From Klebsiella ornithinolytica NBRC 105727 = ATCC 31898 (GTDB lineage: Bacteria > Pseudomonadota > Gammaproteobacteria > Enterobacterales > Enterobacteriaceae): 64,000 nt of DNA. A program made the translations under genes and the position numbers. Each line of letters starts with the position of its first letter. Within the stretch, counting starts at the first letter, position 1. The notes under the pieces were generated by a model that saw nothing but the letters and a program-made list of their open reading frames with translations, searched no databases and was not told the DNA's origin. The stretch covers positions 124,001 through 188,000 of the forward strand of contig NZ_BCYR01000005.1 of NCBI RefSeq assembly GCF_001598295.1, in the 5' to 3' direction. Positions 1 to 7,793 of the stretch are shown piece by piece.

Positions 1-485
1 CGGGTATTGACGAATTTTATGCCCAATGCGAGCGAGTGGGCGTCGATTCGGTGCTGGTCGCCGATGTCCCGATTGAAGAGTCCGCCCCGTTCCGCCAGGC
101 GGCGCTGCGCCATAATATCGCGCCGATCTTCATCTGCCCGCCTAACGCCGATGATGACCTGCTGCGCCAGATTGCCTCCTGGGGCCGCGGCTATACCTAC
201 CTGCTGTCACGCGCCGGCGTGACCGGAGCGGAAAACCGCGCCGCGCTGCCGCTGCACCACCTGGTGGAAAAGCTGGCCGAATATAACGCCGCACCGCCGC
301 TGCAGGGCTTTGGCATCTCCGCGCCGGAGCAGGTGACCGCTGCGCTTGAAGCCGGAGCTGCCGGAGCGATTTCCGGTTCAGCGATCGTGAAAATTATCGA
401 GCGCAATGTTAACGATCCGCAGACCATGCTGGCCGAGCTCAAAGCATTCGTGCAGAGCCTGAAGGCAGCGACTAAAGCGGCATAA
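1..485 (+). CDS. trpA: Tryptophan synthase alpha subunit, 3' part
   Basis: TrpA cleaves indole-3-glycerol phosphate to indole and glyceraldehyde-3-phosphate in the cytosolic TrpA2B2 complex. The 5' end lies outside the window; the reading frame starts at base 3. About 160 C-terminal residues are present, including the TIM-barrel segments [26 protein letters not shown] and the phosphate-binding [15 protein letters not shown]. The frame ends intact at the TAA. It would be the last gene of the trp operon, whose other genes lie to the left. What follows is accessory DNA, not the yciGFE genes found next to trpA in E. coli. Confidence 0.97.
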   Translation, partial: GIDEFYAQCERVGVDSVLVADVPIEESAPFRQAALRHNIAPIFICPPNADDDLLRQIASWGRGYTYLLSRAGVTGAENRAALPLHHLVEKLAEYNAAPPLQGFGISAPEQVTAALEAGAAGAISGSAIVKIIERNVNDPQTMLAELKAFVQSLKAATKAA

Positions 486-495
486 CTTGCCTCCG

Positions 496-525
496 CCGCC
501 TGGCGCCAGTGCCGGGCGGTTATTT
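496..525 (+). terminator. Possible trp operon terminator
   Basis: A GC-rich hairpin (arms CCGCCtGGC at 496-504 and GCCgGGCGG at 511-519, loop GCCAGT) follows trpA by about ten bases and runs into TTATTT. The T-run is short and the 3' end of the converging marR gene begins at 520, so the site could serve both genes. It is a weak call. Confidence 0.4.
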
Positions 526-975
526 CCGCTGCAAGCTGTCGGCGTATTTGCGCGTCAGACGAAACAGCGCCTCAACCTCTTCCTCACCCCACTCTGCCAG
601 TACCTGATTCATCAGCCGTGTCCTCGCCACCGCGATGCGTTCAATCACGGTTTTTCCCTGCTCGCTCAAGGTGACTTCGCTGATCCGCCGATCGTGGATA
701 TTAGGCTGTTTGAGCGCCAGTCCCTGCGCCTCCAGTTTTTTTACCTGCCGACTGACGGTGGTGTAATCGCGCCCCAGACTATCCGCCAGCTCCACAACAC
801 CCACCGGCCCGTAGCGTCCGATGGCCACCAGCAGTGGAAACAGAATTTGATCGATTTGCACATCCGCGGCCTGAAGCAGCTGTTCATCGCGAACGGGCTG
901 GTTCATCACGCTAATGATATCGAGCAGCGCGCCGTGGAAATCGGTAATATCGTAATCATTATGTGCATCTTGCAT
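520..975 (-). CDS. MarR-family transcriptional regulator
   Basis: A 151-residue winged-helix regulator of MarR size. The recognition-helix region reads LADSLGRDYTTVSRQVKKLE, followed by a wing with the family-typical DRR (HDRRISEVTLSEQG). The gene is divergent from the oxidoreductase starting at 1051. A perfect 8-bp inverted repeat (ATTATGTG/CACATAAT) lies between them and a degenerate copy overlaps the marR start codon, so it probably represses itself and its neighbour. The inducing ligand cannot be told from sequence. Confidence 0.85.
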   Translation of the reverse strand: MQDAHNDYDITDFHGALLDIISVMNQPVRDEQLLQAADVQIDQILFPLLVAIGRYGPVGVVELADSLGRDYTTVSRQVKKLEAQGLALKQPNIHDRRISEVTLSEQGKTVIERIAVARTRLMNQVLAEWGEEEVEALFRLTRKYADSLQRK

Positions 976-1007
976 ATATTTTTTAACCGGGTATAGTGCC
1001 GTTATCT

Positions 1008-1030
1008 ATTATGTGCATTTTACACATAAT
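1008..1030. promoter_or_regulatory. Probable MarR operator
   Basis: ATTATGTG (1008-1015), 7 bp spacer, CACATAAT (1023-1030): a perfect inverted repeat of the size MarR dimers bind, midway between the divergent regulator and oxidoreductase genes. A second, imperfect copy beginning ATTATGTGCATCTTGCAT covers about 958-980 across the marR start codon. Confidence 0.6.
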
Positions 1031-1050
1031 TGCCTTCAGGAGATAACATT

Positions 1051-1998
1051 ATGAAAGCAGCCGTAGTTTTCGATCTGCAACAGGGTCCTGTCTGGGCCGA
1101 TTTTACCGATCCGCAGGCCGATGTCCGTCACTCCCTGGTAAAAGTGAATGCCGCCGCCATCAGCCATGTGGTGAAAGGTCGCGCCTCCGGTAAGCATTAC
1201 AGTTTCGACGGCCGGCTACCGTTTGTGGTCGGCATTGATGGCGTTGGAACGCTGGCCGATGGGCAGCGGGTCTATTTTGCCTTCCCCACTGCGCCCTGGG
1301 GCAGCATGGCGCAGTGGGCGCCGGTCGCCGTCGAGAACTGCCTGCCTTTACCAGATAACCTGGATGATATTACCGCCGCGGCGATGGCAAATCCTGGCAT
1401 GTCCGCCTGGGCGGCGCTCGTAAAGCGTGCCGGACTGGCTGCCGGAGAGAGCGTACTGATCAACGGCGCAACCGGCAGCGCCGGTCAGCTTGCGGTACAG
1501 ATTGCCCGCTTCCTCGGCGCAAAGAAGATCATCGTCACCGGCCGGAATACCCAGATGCTGGCCGCCCTCGGCGCCGACGTCTGCATCGACTTAACGGCAG
1601 ACGATCTGACGCTACAGGCACAATTCAGCGAACAGGCGGCGCAGCAGGTTGATGTGGTGGTGGATTATCTCTGGGGCCGCAGCGCCGAACTGATGCTGCC
1701 GGCGCTGGCGAAACACAGTCCAGGCAACGCGCCGGTGCGCTACGTCCAGGTGGGTTCGCTTTCCGGCGCTGAAATTGCGCTCAACGGCGCGGTACTGAGA
1801 GCGGCCCCGCTGCAGCTGATGGGCAGTGGTATCGGTAGCCTGTCGATGCCGGAGCTGCTGGCGGCAACCGGTGAAATGCTGCAGGCTGCCGTTGCAGGTG
1901 GTTTTACCATCGCCACCACCCCGCTTGCGCTCAGCGAAGTAGCGAGCGCATGGCCGCGTGATAACAGCCAGAAACGGACCGTATTTCTGCTCAGCTAA
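1051..1998 (+). CDS. Zinc-independent MDR-family oxidoreductase (quinone oxidoreductase-like)
   Basis: 315 residues of the medium-chain dehydrogenase/reductase fold. An N-terminal GroES-like part is followed by the NAD(P)-binding motif INGATGSAGQLAVQIARF. No structural-zinc cysteine cluster is seen, which points to the quinone-oxidoreductase side of the superfamily. I chose the ATG at 1051 because CAGGAG lies at 1037-1042; an earlier in-frame start at 1030 falls inside the operator palindrome. It is probably controlled by the divergent MarR protein. Substrate unknown. Confidence 0.8.
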   Translation: MKAAVVFDLQQGPVWADFTDPQADVRHSLVKVNAAAISHVVKGRASGKHYSFDGRLPFVVGIDGVGTLADGQRVYFAFPTAPWGSMAQWAPVAVENCLPLPDNLDDITAAAMANPGMSAWAALVKRAGLAAGESVLINGATGSAGQLAVQIARFLGAKKIIVTGRNTQMLAALGADVCIDLTADDLTLQAQFSEQAAQQVDVVVDYLWGRSAELMLPALAKHSPGNAPVRYVQVGSLSGAEIALNGAVLRAAPLQLMGSGIGSLSMPELLAATGEMLQAAVAGGFTIATTPLALSEVASAWPRDNSQKRTVFLLS

Positions 1999-2027
1999 AA
2001 AAAATCGCTTCCGCACAAAAGATGGGG

Positions 2028-2056
2028 TTGATATCTTAGATGAGAACCATTATCTT
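2028..2056 (+). promoter_or_regulatory. Promoter with Fur box for the RyhB-like RNA
   Basis: A near-consensus sigma-70 promoter: TTGATA at 2028-2033, 17-bp spacer, TATCTT at 2051-2056. A Fur-box-like stretch (2036-2054) fills the spacer and -10; aligned to the 19-bp consensus GATAATGATAATCATTATC it matches at 13 positions, 11 of 13 in the right half. This is the arrangement expected for Fur repression of a RyhB-type gene. Confidence 0.75.
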
Positions 2057-2062
2057 TCTCAT

Positions 2063-2158
2063 TACCGAATAGTTGAGCAAAACACTCAGGTATTCGGTAC
2101 GACATTGCTCACATTGCTTCCAGTATTTTTCGCCCGCACTTGTGCGGGCTTTTTTTTT
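2063..2158 (+). ncRNA. ryhB: RyhB-family iron-responsive small RNA
   Basis: About 95 nt from the predicted start (2063-2064) to the end of the terminator. Bases 2099-2127 appear identical to the conserved E. coli RyhB core that pairs with targets such as sodB and sdhC (29 nt, beginning ACGACATTGCTCACATTGCT; compared from memory). The 5' part folds as TACCGAATA/TATTCGGTA with inner GTTGAG/CACTCA-type pairing, replacing the different 5' hairpin of E. coli RyhB. The 3' end is a Rho-independent terminator (GCCCGCAC, TT, GTGCGGGC at 2132-2149, then T-tract). In E. coli ryhB lies near yhhX, so this may be a second copy, as in Salmonella. The Hfq/T-tail layout fits a trans-acting sRNA. Confidence 0.88.
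2132..2158 (+). terminator. Rho-independent terminator of the RyhB-like RNA
   Basis: Perfect 8-bp stem GCCCGCAC/GTGCGGGC (2132-2139, 2142-2149) with a TT loop followed by nine Ts. It ends the small RNA and could also stop read-through from the oxidoreductase gene. Confidence 0.9.
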
Positions 2159-2162
2159 GCCA

Positions 2163-3065
2163 TCATGCCACCGGCCGACACACGCTCAACACCTGCTGGC
2201 GTAGCCAGGCATGGCCGGGGGCAAGCTCCTGACGCGGATGCCACATCTGCGAGACGGTAATCTCCGGTGTGCTGACCGGCAGTTCAAAGGCGACGATGCC
2301 CTCCTGCAGGCCATGACGCAGGCAAGAGGCCGGGACCAGCGCCACCAGCTGCGAGCCTCGGGCAACCGCCAGCGCAGCGGTAAAACCCGGCACCACCGCC
2401 GCAATTTTGCGGCTCAGCCCCAATTCCGCCAGCGCCTGATCAACGGGTCCGTGCACCATCCCGTGGCGGGAAACAATCACATGTTCGCAGGCGGCATAAC
2501 GCTCGCGAGTGATTTGTCCTCCCTGCGCCAGCGGATGTGTTTTAGCCACTACGCCAACAAAACGATCGCGAAACAACGCCTGCAGCCGAATTTCCGGTCC
2601 CATATTTTTCAGCACCCCAATCTCCAGATCCACGCTCCCGTCGCGCAGAAACTGCGGCCCTTTTTCACTTTTGGCGACGAAGTTAAGCTTCACTCCCGGC
2701 GCCTGCGCCGCGCAGGCGCAAATTAGTGCCGGGGCAAAAGCGTCAACAAATCCCTCGTTGGTACGCAGAGTAAAGGTTTGCTCCAGCGTCGGAAGATGAA
2801 GCGGCGCAGCGGCGTTGTTGAGCACCGAACGCATCTCAGACACCACGTTTTGCGTTCGCGCTTTTAAGTTTTGCGCATGCGGCGTTAAGACCATTTTGCG
2901 CCCGGCTCTCACCAGTAACGGGTCACCGGTGACCTCACGCAGACGGGTCAGGGTGCGGCTCATCGCCGAGGCGCTGAGACCGGAGCGGCGCGCCGCCCCC
3001 GCCACGCTCTCTTCCGTTAGTAAAATATCCAGCGCCACGAGTAAATTGAAATCGGGATCGGTCAT
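2163..3065 (-). CDS. LysR-family transcriptional regulator
   Basis: 300 residues. The N-terminal helix-turn-helix (about residues 8-65) contains VAGAARRSGLSASAMSRTLT and DPLLVRAGRKMVLTPHA, typical of LysR proteins. The rest is the two-lobed effector-binding domain. It is divergent from the short-chain dehydrogenase at 3186, the usual place of a LysR target. The start at 3065 has AGGA just upstream. The effector is unknown. Confidence 0.88.
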   Translation of the reverse strand: MTDPDFNLLVALDILLTEESVAGAARRSGLSASAMSRTLTRLREVTGDPLLVRAGRKMVLTPHAQNLKARTQNVVSEMRSVLNNAAAPLHLPTLEQTFTLRTNEGFVDAFAPALICACAAQAPGVKLNFVAKSEKGPQFLRDGSVDLEIGVLKNMGPEIRLQALFRDRFVGVVAKTHPLAQGGQITRERYAACEHVIVSRHGMVHGPVDQALAELGLSRKIAAVVPGFTAALAVARGSQLVALVPASCLRHGLQEGIVAFELPVSTPEITVSQMWHPRQELAPGHAWLRQQVLSVCRPVA

Positions 3066-3185
3066 TTAAGTTCCTGGGTTCAGTCATGGCGTCTGCTGCA
3101 GCATATTACTGCAAATGCTGCGCCTTCCGCCTGATATGTCCTATGACTATAGTCATGGACTCACGCTTTGCTCAGGAGTTTTATT

Positions 3186-3887
3186 ATGACCACGACCGTT
3201 CGCCCTACCGTACTGATTGTCGGCGCTTCACGCGGCCTCGGCCACGCGATGGCTGCTGAATTTCTGCGCCATGGCTGGAATGTAATCGGCACCGTTCGCG
3301 ATATTCAATCCACCACTCCGCTTCATCAACTCGCGCAGGAAAACCCCGATCGGGTACGCCTGGAAACGCTGGATGTGTGTGATGATGACCAGCTGGCCGC
3401 GCTGGATACAAAGCTCTCCGCTGACCGCCTGGCGATGCTGTTTGTTAATGCGGGAACCACCAATCGCGATCCGACGCAAACCATTGGCGAAGTCTCCACC
3501 GCGGAATTTGTTGAGGTGATGCTGACCAATGCCCTTGCGCCAATGCGGGTACTTGAACGCCTACAGCACCACGTGACGCCGCAGGGGCTGCTGGGCGCGA
3601 TGTCCTCAGGCCAGGGTAGCCTGACCAATAATCTCCGCGGCCAGCGCGAGCTCTATCGCGGCAGCAAAGCAGCGCTGAATATGTTTATGCGCAGTTTTGC
3701 CGCCCGCTCGGCATCACGTCCGCTGGTGGTGATGGCACCGGGATGGATTCGAACCGCGCTGGGTGGCGATGACGCGCCGCTGAGTATCGAAGAGACGATT
3801 CCTCATCTGGTTACCGTGCTGCTGGCGAAACAGCAGAGGCCTGGTCTGGAGTACCTGGATTATCAAGGAAGAACCGTGCCGTGGTGA
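3186..3887 (+). CDS. Short-chain dehydrogenase/reductase
   Basis: 233 residues of classical SDR type: coenzyme motif VGASRGLGHAMA near the N-terminus, NAG motif (VNAGT), and a catalytic YRGSK. The start at 3186 is preceded by CAGGAG (3174-3179). It stands alone and is divergent from the LysR regulator, which probably controls it. The coenzyme and substrate cannot be inferred with confidence. Confidence 0.85.
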   Translation: MTTTVRPTVLIVGASRGLGHAMAAEFLRHGWNVIGTVRDIQSTTPLHQLAQENPDRVRLETLDVCDDDQLAALDTKLSADRLAMLFVNAGTTNRDPTQTIGEVSTAEFVEVMLTNALAPMRVLERLQHHVTPQGLLGAMSSGQGSLTNNLRGQRELYRGSKAALNMFMRSFAARSASRPLVVMAPGWIRTALGGDDAPLSIEETIPHLVTVLLAKQQRPGLEYLDYQGRTVPW

Positions 3888-3976
3888 TCGGTTTAATGGA
3901 CGACGCACAACCATCCCGGCGTCCCTGACTCTTGTTTCAGGGCATGTAGCCGGTTTGATGATTCACGACCGGCTGC

Positions 3977-4249
3977 TTACTTGATATAGGAGTCGAGGAC
4001 CTTGAGGACAACGTCCAGATCGGTTTCTCGCTTTGCCTCATCCCCTTCATGAACAATGTGCTCGACCAAATGGCCCTTAATGACCTCACGCATTAATCCA
4101 TTGACCGCCCCGCGTATTGCGGCGATCTGTTGGAGTACAGCGGCACATTCATGCGGTTCATCGAGCATTTTTTTCAGCGCAATGACCTGCCCCTGTATCT
4201 TGTTGGTGCGGGCTTTAAGCTTTTTTTGATCGCGGATGGTATGCGACAT
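3977..4249 (-). CDS. rcnR: Nickel/cobalt-responsive repressor RcnR
   Basis: 90 residues, CsoR/RcnR family all-helical metal sensor. All ligands expected for Ni(II)/Co(II) are present counting from MSHT: His3, Cys35, His60 and His64. I placed the start at 4249, as in other RcnR proteins, instead of an upstream ATG adding five residues. It represses rcnA and itself from the two G-tract operators in the divergent promoter; Ni or Co binding releases it. Confidence 0.95.
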   Translation of the reverse strand: MSHTIRDQKKLKARTNKIQGQVIALKKMLDEPHECAAVLQQIAAIRGAVNGLMREVIKGHLVEHIVHEGDEAKRETDLDVVLKVLDSYIK

Positions 4250-4297
4250 GCTGCAATCTCCCATGGAAAAATCATGCTGATTATACCATTACGATTC

Positions 4298-4332
4298 TAC
4301 TGGGGGGTAGTATTTGGTACTGGGGGGGAGTA
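4298..4332. promoter_or_regulatory. Two RcnR operators
   Basis: TACTGGGGGGTAGTA (4298-4312) and TACTGGGGGGGAGTA (4318-4332) both match the TACT-G6-N-AGTA operator of RcnR and start 20 bp apart. They lie between rcnR and rcnA, 37 bp before the rcnA start codon, where a bound tetramer would block the rcnA promoter. Confidence 0.9.
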
Positions 4333-4368
4333 GAATCCAGACACCCTCCACGACCCAGAATTCGACTC

Positions 4369-5484
4369 ATGACCGACTTTACAACGCTGCTCCAGCAGGG
4401 AAACGCCTGGTTCTTCATTCCTGGCGCGGTGCTCCTTGGCGCGCTTCATGGACTGGAACCAGGACATTCAAAAACGATGATGGCGGCCTTCATCATCGCC
4501 ATCAAAGGGACGGCCAGACAGGCTGCCATGCTCGGGCTCGCAGCCACTCTTTCACACACCGCCATCGTCTGGTTGATTGCTTTTGGCGGAATGTACATCA
4601 GTAACCGCTTTACCGCAGAATCAGCTGAGCCGTGGCTGCAGCTGATTTCTGCCATCATCATTCTCGGCACCGCCGTCTGGATGTTCTGCCGAACCTGGAG
4701 GGGAGAAAAAGACTGGCTGGCCGCCCGACAGGAGAGCGAACGGCATCATCATGATGAATCAAAACTGATTGATACCGGTCATGGCACAGTGGAACTGTCC
4801 ATTTTTGAACAAGGTCAGCCGCCACACTGGCGCATACGCACGCTCAGCGGTAAAGAGTGGGATGCCGGTACTGTTTCGTTAGTGACGCAGCGAGAAACGC
4901 CCGCTGGTACGCAATCATTTGATTTTGTCGATTGCGGCAGCTATCTGCAGTCAACATCCCCCATTCCGGAACCACATGATTTTGTCGTTCGACTGTCGCT
5001 GGGACATCGCGGCCATGTCCATGATTACGATTTGGAATTTTGCGAGCATGAACATACGCACGATCATACGGAACTTGAAGGACTGGATATCAATTCCGCA
5101 GAGTACCGGGATGCTCACGAACTGGCCCACGCGCACGACATTGAAAAACGGTTCACCGATAAAGAGGTCACCAACGGGCAGATTTTACTTTTTGGCCTGA
5201 CCGGCGGATTAATCCCCTGTCCCGCAGCCATTACGGTGATGTTGATTTGTATCCAGATCAAAGCCCTGGCGCTGGGCGCAACGCTGGTGGTAAGTTTTAG
5301 TATTGGACTTGCCCTGACGCTGGTGACGGTGGGGGTGGGTGCCGCAATCGGCGTCCGTCAGGTCGCCAGACGCTGGGACGGCTTTCATACCCTTGCCCGC
5401 AGAGCGCCCTATTTTTCAAGCCTGCTGATTGCCGTCATGGGGATCTATCTGGCTATCCACAGCGGGATCGTCCTGCTGCGCTAA
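4369..5484 (+). CDS. rcnA: Nickel/cobalt efflux protein RcnA
   Basis: 371 residues, inner-membrane Ni/Co exporter. It has six or so membrane segments (first at about residues 15-35) with the HGLEPGHSKTM motif near the N-terminus and a long soluble loop rich in histidine and acid residues (HHHDES, CEHEHTHDHTE, AHELAHAHD). The loop is longer than in E. coli RcnA (274 residues) because of an inserted domain around residues 130-220. Divergent from rcnR with RcnR operators upstream. Confidence 0.93.
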   Translation: MTDFTTLLQQGNAWFFIPGAVLLGALHGLEPGHSKTMMAAFIIAIKGTARQAAMLGLAATLSHTAIVWLIAFGGMYISNRFTAESAEPWLQLISAIIILGTAVWMFCRTWRGEKDWLAARQESERHHHDESKLIDTGHGTVELSIFEQGQPPHWRIRTLSGKEWDAGTVSLVTQRETPAGTQSFDFVDCGSYLQSTSPIPEPHDFVVRLSLGHRGHVHDYDLEFCEHEHTHDHTELEGLDINSAEYRDAHELAHAHDIEKRFTDKEVTNGQILLFGLTGGLIPCPAAITVMLICIQIKALALGATLVVSFSIGLALTLVTVGVGAAIGVRQVARRWDGFHTLARRAPYFSSLLIAVMGIYLAIHSGIVLLR

Positions 5485-5585
5485 TCCTGTTCATCTTATT
5501 CCTCTTGTTCCTCTTCTTCCCGCTGAGTATCAAGAAGATGAACAGGCTGACTGACCATAACCCCGCGGATTAATAGCCGGCGGCT
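5485..5585. repeat. Intergenic inverted repeat after rcnA
   Basis: CCTGTTCATCTT (5486-5497) and AAGATGAACAGG (5535-5546) form a perfect 12-bp inverted repeat around a pyrimidine-rich 37-base loop. It starts right after the rcnA stop. There is no T-run, so it is not a canonical terminator. A second small hairpin (GGCGGC/GCCGCC) follows near 5580-5597. Confidence 0.5.
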
Positions 5586-5804
5586 TTATTCGCCGCCTTT
5601 ATCCGCTCGGTTCTCGCCACTTTTCCTTATGCTCTGGGCACGTGGATACACGCTGCTCTTATATAGCCAGCGATCATCCGTTAAGTCCAGCGCTCGCCCT
5701 TCTCGATCGGAAATCACCTTTATATACCGGTGTCCTTCGTAAAAACGACTTCGCCCACATGACATATGCATGGCCGATAACGTTTTTTGTTCTGGCAAGT
5801 CCAC
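5586..5804 (-). CDS. Doubtful small ORF
   Basis: An open frame of 72 codons (or 61 from an inner ATG at 5771). The product is hydrophilic and basic and contains RFYEGHRYIKVISDREGRAL; I recognise no family. No ribosome-binding site precedes either start. It fills most of the otherwise gene-free stretch between rcnA and the AT-rich ORFs. It may be chance. Confidence 0.22.
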   Translation of the reverse strand: MDLPEQKTLSAMHMSCGRSRFYEGHRYIKVISDREGRALDLTDDRWLYKSSVYPRAQSIRKSGENRADKGGE

Positions 5805-5941
5805 GTCTTACAGACCAGAACATTATGCCGTCAACCGCATAATATCCAGCTTCGATTATCTATAAGCATAAGTATTACAATAATGCTCATTCAACTGTAT
5901 GATGTTACTCATCGAATAACCTTAACCGTAGGGAAAACAAC

Positions 5942-6274
5942 ATGCCAGATTTTTCTTTAATATTTTTTGGTGCCATTCTATTAAGCTTCCTGGTTTATGT
6001 GATAAGAAGCATAATGAAATCACACAATAAAAAAGAAACTATATTTGGTATTTTAATGTGGATAATACTAGCCTTTTCTATAGCATACATTTCTTTTTCA
6101 GATAATGCCGTTGAAGCCTTTCTTTACTTATCATCTATATCAGTAATCCTGTTCTTTACAGTAGTCATATTAAGCACCTTAATTGATTTTATACTGATCA
6201 AGACATGCATAGCGCGAGCTTTAAAAAAAATACACTCCAAAAAAAACTCGACATCCATGATATATTCAAGCTAA
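5942..6274 (+). CDS. Unknown AT-rich membrane protein ORF
   Basis: 110 codons, strikingly AT-rich compared with its neighbours, suggesting acquired DNA. Three hydrophobic segments are predicted at about residues 4-21, 34-53 and 59-85, so this is probably an inner-membrane protein. GGGA lies eight bases before the ATG. The 3' end overlaps the next ORF, which is in the -1 frame. The overlap contains T TTA AAA (6220-6226) in the correct phase for -1 slippage and two runs of eight A (6223-6230, 6239-6246). No family recognised. Confidence 0.6.
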   Translation: MPDFSLIFFGAILLSFLVYVIRSIMKSHNKKETIFGILMWIILAFSIAYISFSDNAVEAFLYLSSISVILFFTVVILSTLIDFILIKTCIARALKKIHSKKNSTSMIYSS

Positions 6275-6567
6275 AAAAATCAATTTTTTACTCCAATAAA
6301 GCATGGTACATAGCATATTCAACAATCAATGGCTTCACTCTTATAGGCATAAACAAATTCAAAGACAAACCACATTCGAATAAACAGTTTAACATGAAAG
6401 CCTTAAGTGGTGAAAATTATCGCACCGACTCAATAGCACCCTTTCAGGAAGAAGAGATGGGTAAAGTCTCTTTCATTTGTCCCTTAAAAGAATTTTATGA
6501 TTCCGGAAAAGAAAATAGAAAAATAGTTTATGATTATTTATTAAAATTAAAAAATAAAAAGTTCTAG
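6205..6567 (+). CDS. Unknown AT-rich soluble ORF, possibly the -1 frame extension of the upstream ORF
   Basis: 120 codons, lysine-rich and without membrane segments (for example FYSNKAWYIAYSTINGFTLI). It overlaps the preceding membrane ORF by 70 bases in the -1 frame and its own ATG has no clear ribosome-binding site. It may be translated as a C-terminal domain after frameshifting, or the pair may be one gene split by a single-base change in an A-run. No family recognised. Confidence 0.5.
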   Translation: MHSASFKKNTLQKKLDIHDIFKLKKSIFYSNKAWYIAYSTINGFTLIGINKFKDKPHSNKQFNMKALSGENYRTDSIAPFQEEEMGKVSFICPLKEFYDSGKENRKIVYDYLLKLKNKKF

Positions 6568-6825
6568 CTTTTTTCTTCTGTCGTCACTATTGAAAACTTG
6601 TCCTGTAGAAAGCCCTCAGCGTTAACTGTGAGCTTTAGTCATCCCTGCGACTCAGAAATGCAGGTGTCACGGCGTTCGCTGGATAACAACAAGTCACGCT
6701 GCAGCGCGTTTTCGAGGCGTTTATACATCACGCTCTGAACGCCTCGATGTCAATATTCAGGCTAACAGCATAATACTGCCCGGGCATACCAGACAGGTAC
6801 AGTGATTCTCGGGGGAAAGAGTGGA
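6568..6825. other. Intergenic region, no gene seen
   Basis: Between the AT-rich ORF and the ompW terminator I see no supported ORF, RNA or clear repeat. Base composition returns here from AT-rich to the genome average, so a boundary of the acquired segment probably lies in this stretch. Confidence 0.4.
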
Positions 6826-6852
6826 AAAACTGGTCATATAATGACCAGTTTT
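6826..6852 (-). terminator. ompW terminator
   Basis: AAAACTGGTCAT (6826-6837), loop ATA, ATGACCAGTTTT (6841-6852): a perfect 12-bp stem 35 bases past the ompW stop. The A/T ends give a short U-tail in both directions. Confidence 0.75.
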
Positions 6853-6886
6853 GCTGAGGGGTTTTGCAGGAGTTTTGCAGAAGAAA

Positions 6887-7522
6887 TTAAAAACGGTAAC
6901 CGGCGGAGAACATAAACACCCACGGATCCAGGCGGGTACTGACTTTCTGGTCCACGCCGCCGGCTTTGAATTTCACATCGGTGTCGATATCCATGTACCA
7001 CACCGACATGTTCAGCAACCAGTCGCGGTTAATCAGGTAATCCAGCCCCACCTGACCTGCCGCACCCCAGGAGTCTTTAAGACTCAGATCGCTCAATCCG
7101 GCATTTTTACCGGTGTCATTAAAGTCTGCATTAAAGAAGGTGGTGTAGTTAATACCTGCCCCGATATACGGGCGCACTTTGCTCTGGGCATCGCCAAAGT
7201 ACCATTGCGCCATCAGCGTTGGCGGCAGCTGATGCACGGTGGCGATGGTCCCGGTCGGGCCGGTGCCAACCTTGTGACGAAATGGCGTAGCCGCCAGCAG
7301 TTCAACGCCGATGTTGTCCGTCGCCATATAGGTGAAGGTCAAGCCCAGCTGCGTGTTATTACTGACGTTAAACCCACCCAGACTGCCTAATACGTTATCA
7401 GAACCTTCCGTCGGTCGAACGGTGGCAGAACCCGCGCGAATAAAGAACTCCCCGGCTTCATGCGCCCAGACGCTGCCGGAAAGGGTACTCAAAATAATGC
7501 CAACCGCTGCTAACTTTTTCAT
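6887..7522 (-). CDS. ompW: Outer membrane protein OmpW
   Basis: 211 residues, eight-stranded beta-barrel porin of the OmpW family. A signal peptide (residues 1-21, cleavage after SVWA) precedes HEAGEFFIRAGSA; the barrel ends with the aromatic C-terminus SAGYRF needed for outer-membrane insertion. The start at 7522 has GAGGAAG upstream; an upstream in-frame extension has no signal peptide and was rejected. An FNR-like site lies about 105 bp upstream, in keeping with the known anaerobic control of ompW. Confidence 0.96.
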   Translation of the reverse strand: MKKLAAVGIILSTLSGSVWAHEAGEFFIRAGSATVRPTEGSDNVLGSLGGFNVSNNTQLGLTFTYMATDNIGVELLAATPFRHKVGTGPTGTIATVHQLPPTLMAQWYFGDAQSKVRPYIGAGINYTTFFNADFNDTGKNAGLSDLSLKDSWGAAGQVGLDYLINRDWLLNMSVWYMDIDTDVKFKAGGVDQKVSTRLDPWVFMFSAGYRF

Positions 7523-7624
7523 ATCCACTTCCTCATTATGGTTATTCAGCGCGGGCCAATATACCCATAACGAGTTACCTTTGATCCGTTCTGGATCACA
7601 TAAAGTTGTAAGATTTAACATTTA

Positions 7625-7638
7625 TTGATCCAGATTAA
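7625..7638. promoter_or_regulatory. FNR-like site upstream of ompW
   Basis: TTGATCCAGATTAA matches the FNR half-sites TTGAT-N4-ATCAA at nine of ten positions. ompW is FNR-activated in E. coli, so the position upstream of its promoter is sensible. Confidence 0.45.
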
Positions 7639-7793
7639 TTTTTACTTTCATGGCGATACCAAAAAACTCACATTCGCATCAATTTTCACTGTTCGAGTCG
7701 CAAAAATTTTTTCCCGCCTCTTGCCGCCCTCGATGCGTCTGGATAATTTATCTGCCGACAATCTGTGTTGATGCGTTTTTATCAGGTGTAATC

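Noticed and set aside
1030..1050. Earlier start for the MDR oxidoreductase at 1030
   Set aside because: The start falls inside the MarR-type palindrome and no ribosome-binding site precedes it; ATG at 1051 has CAGGAG.
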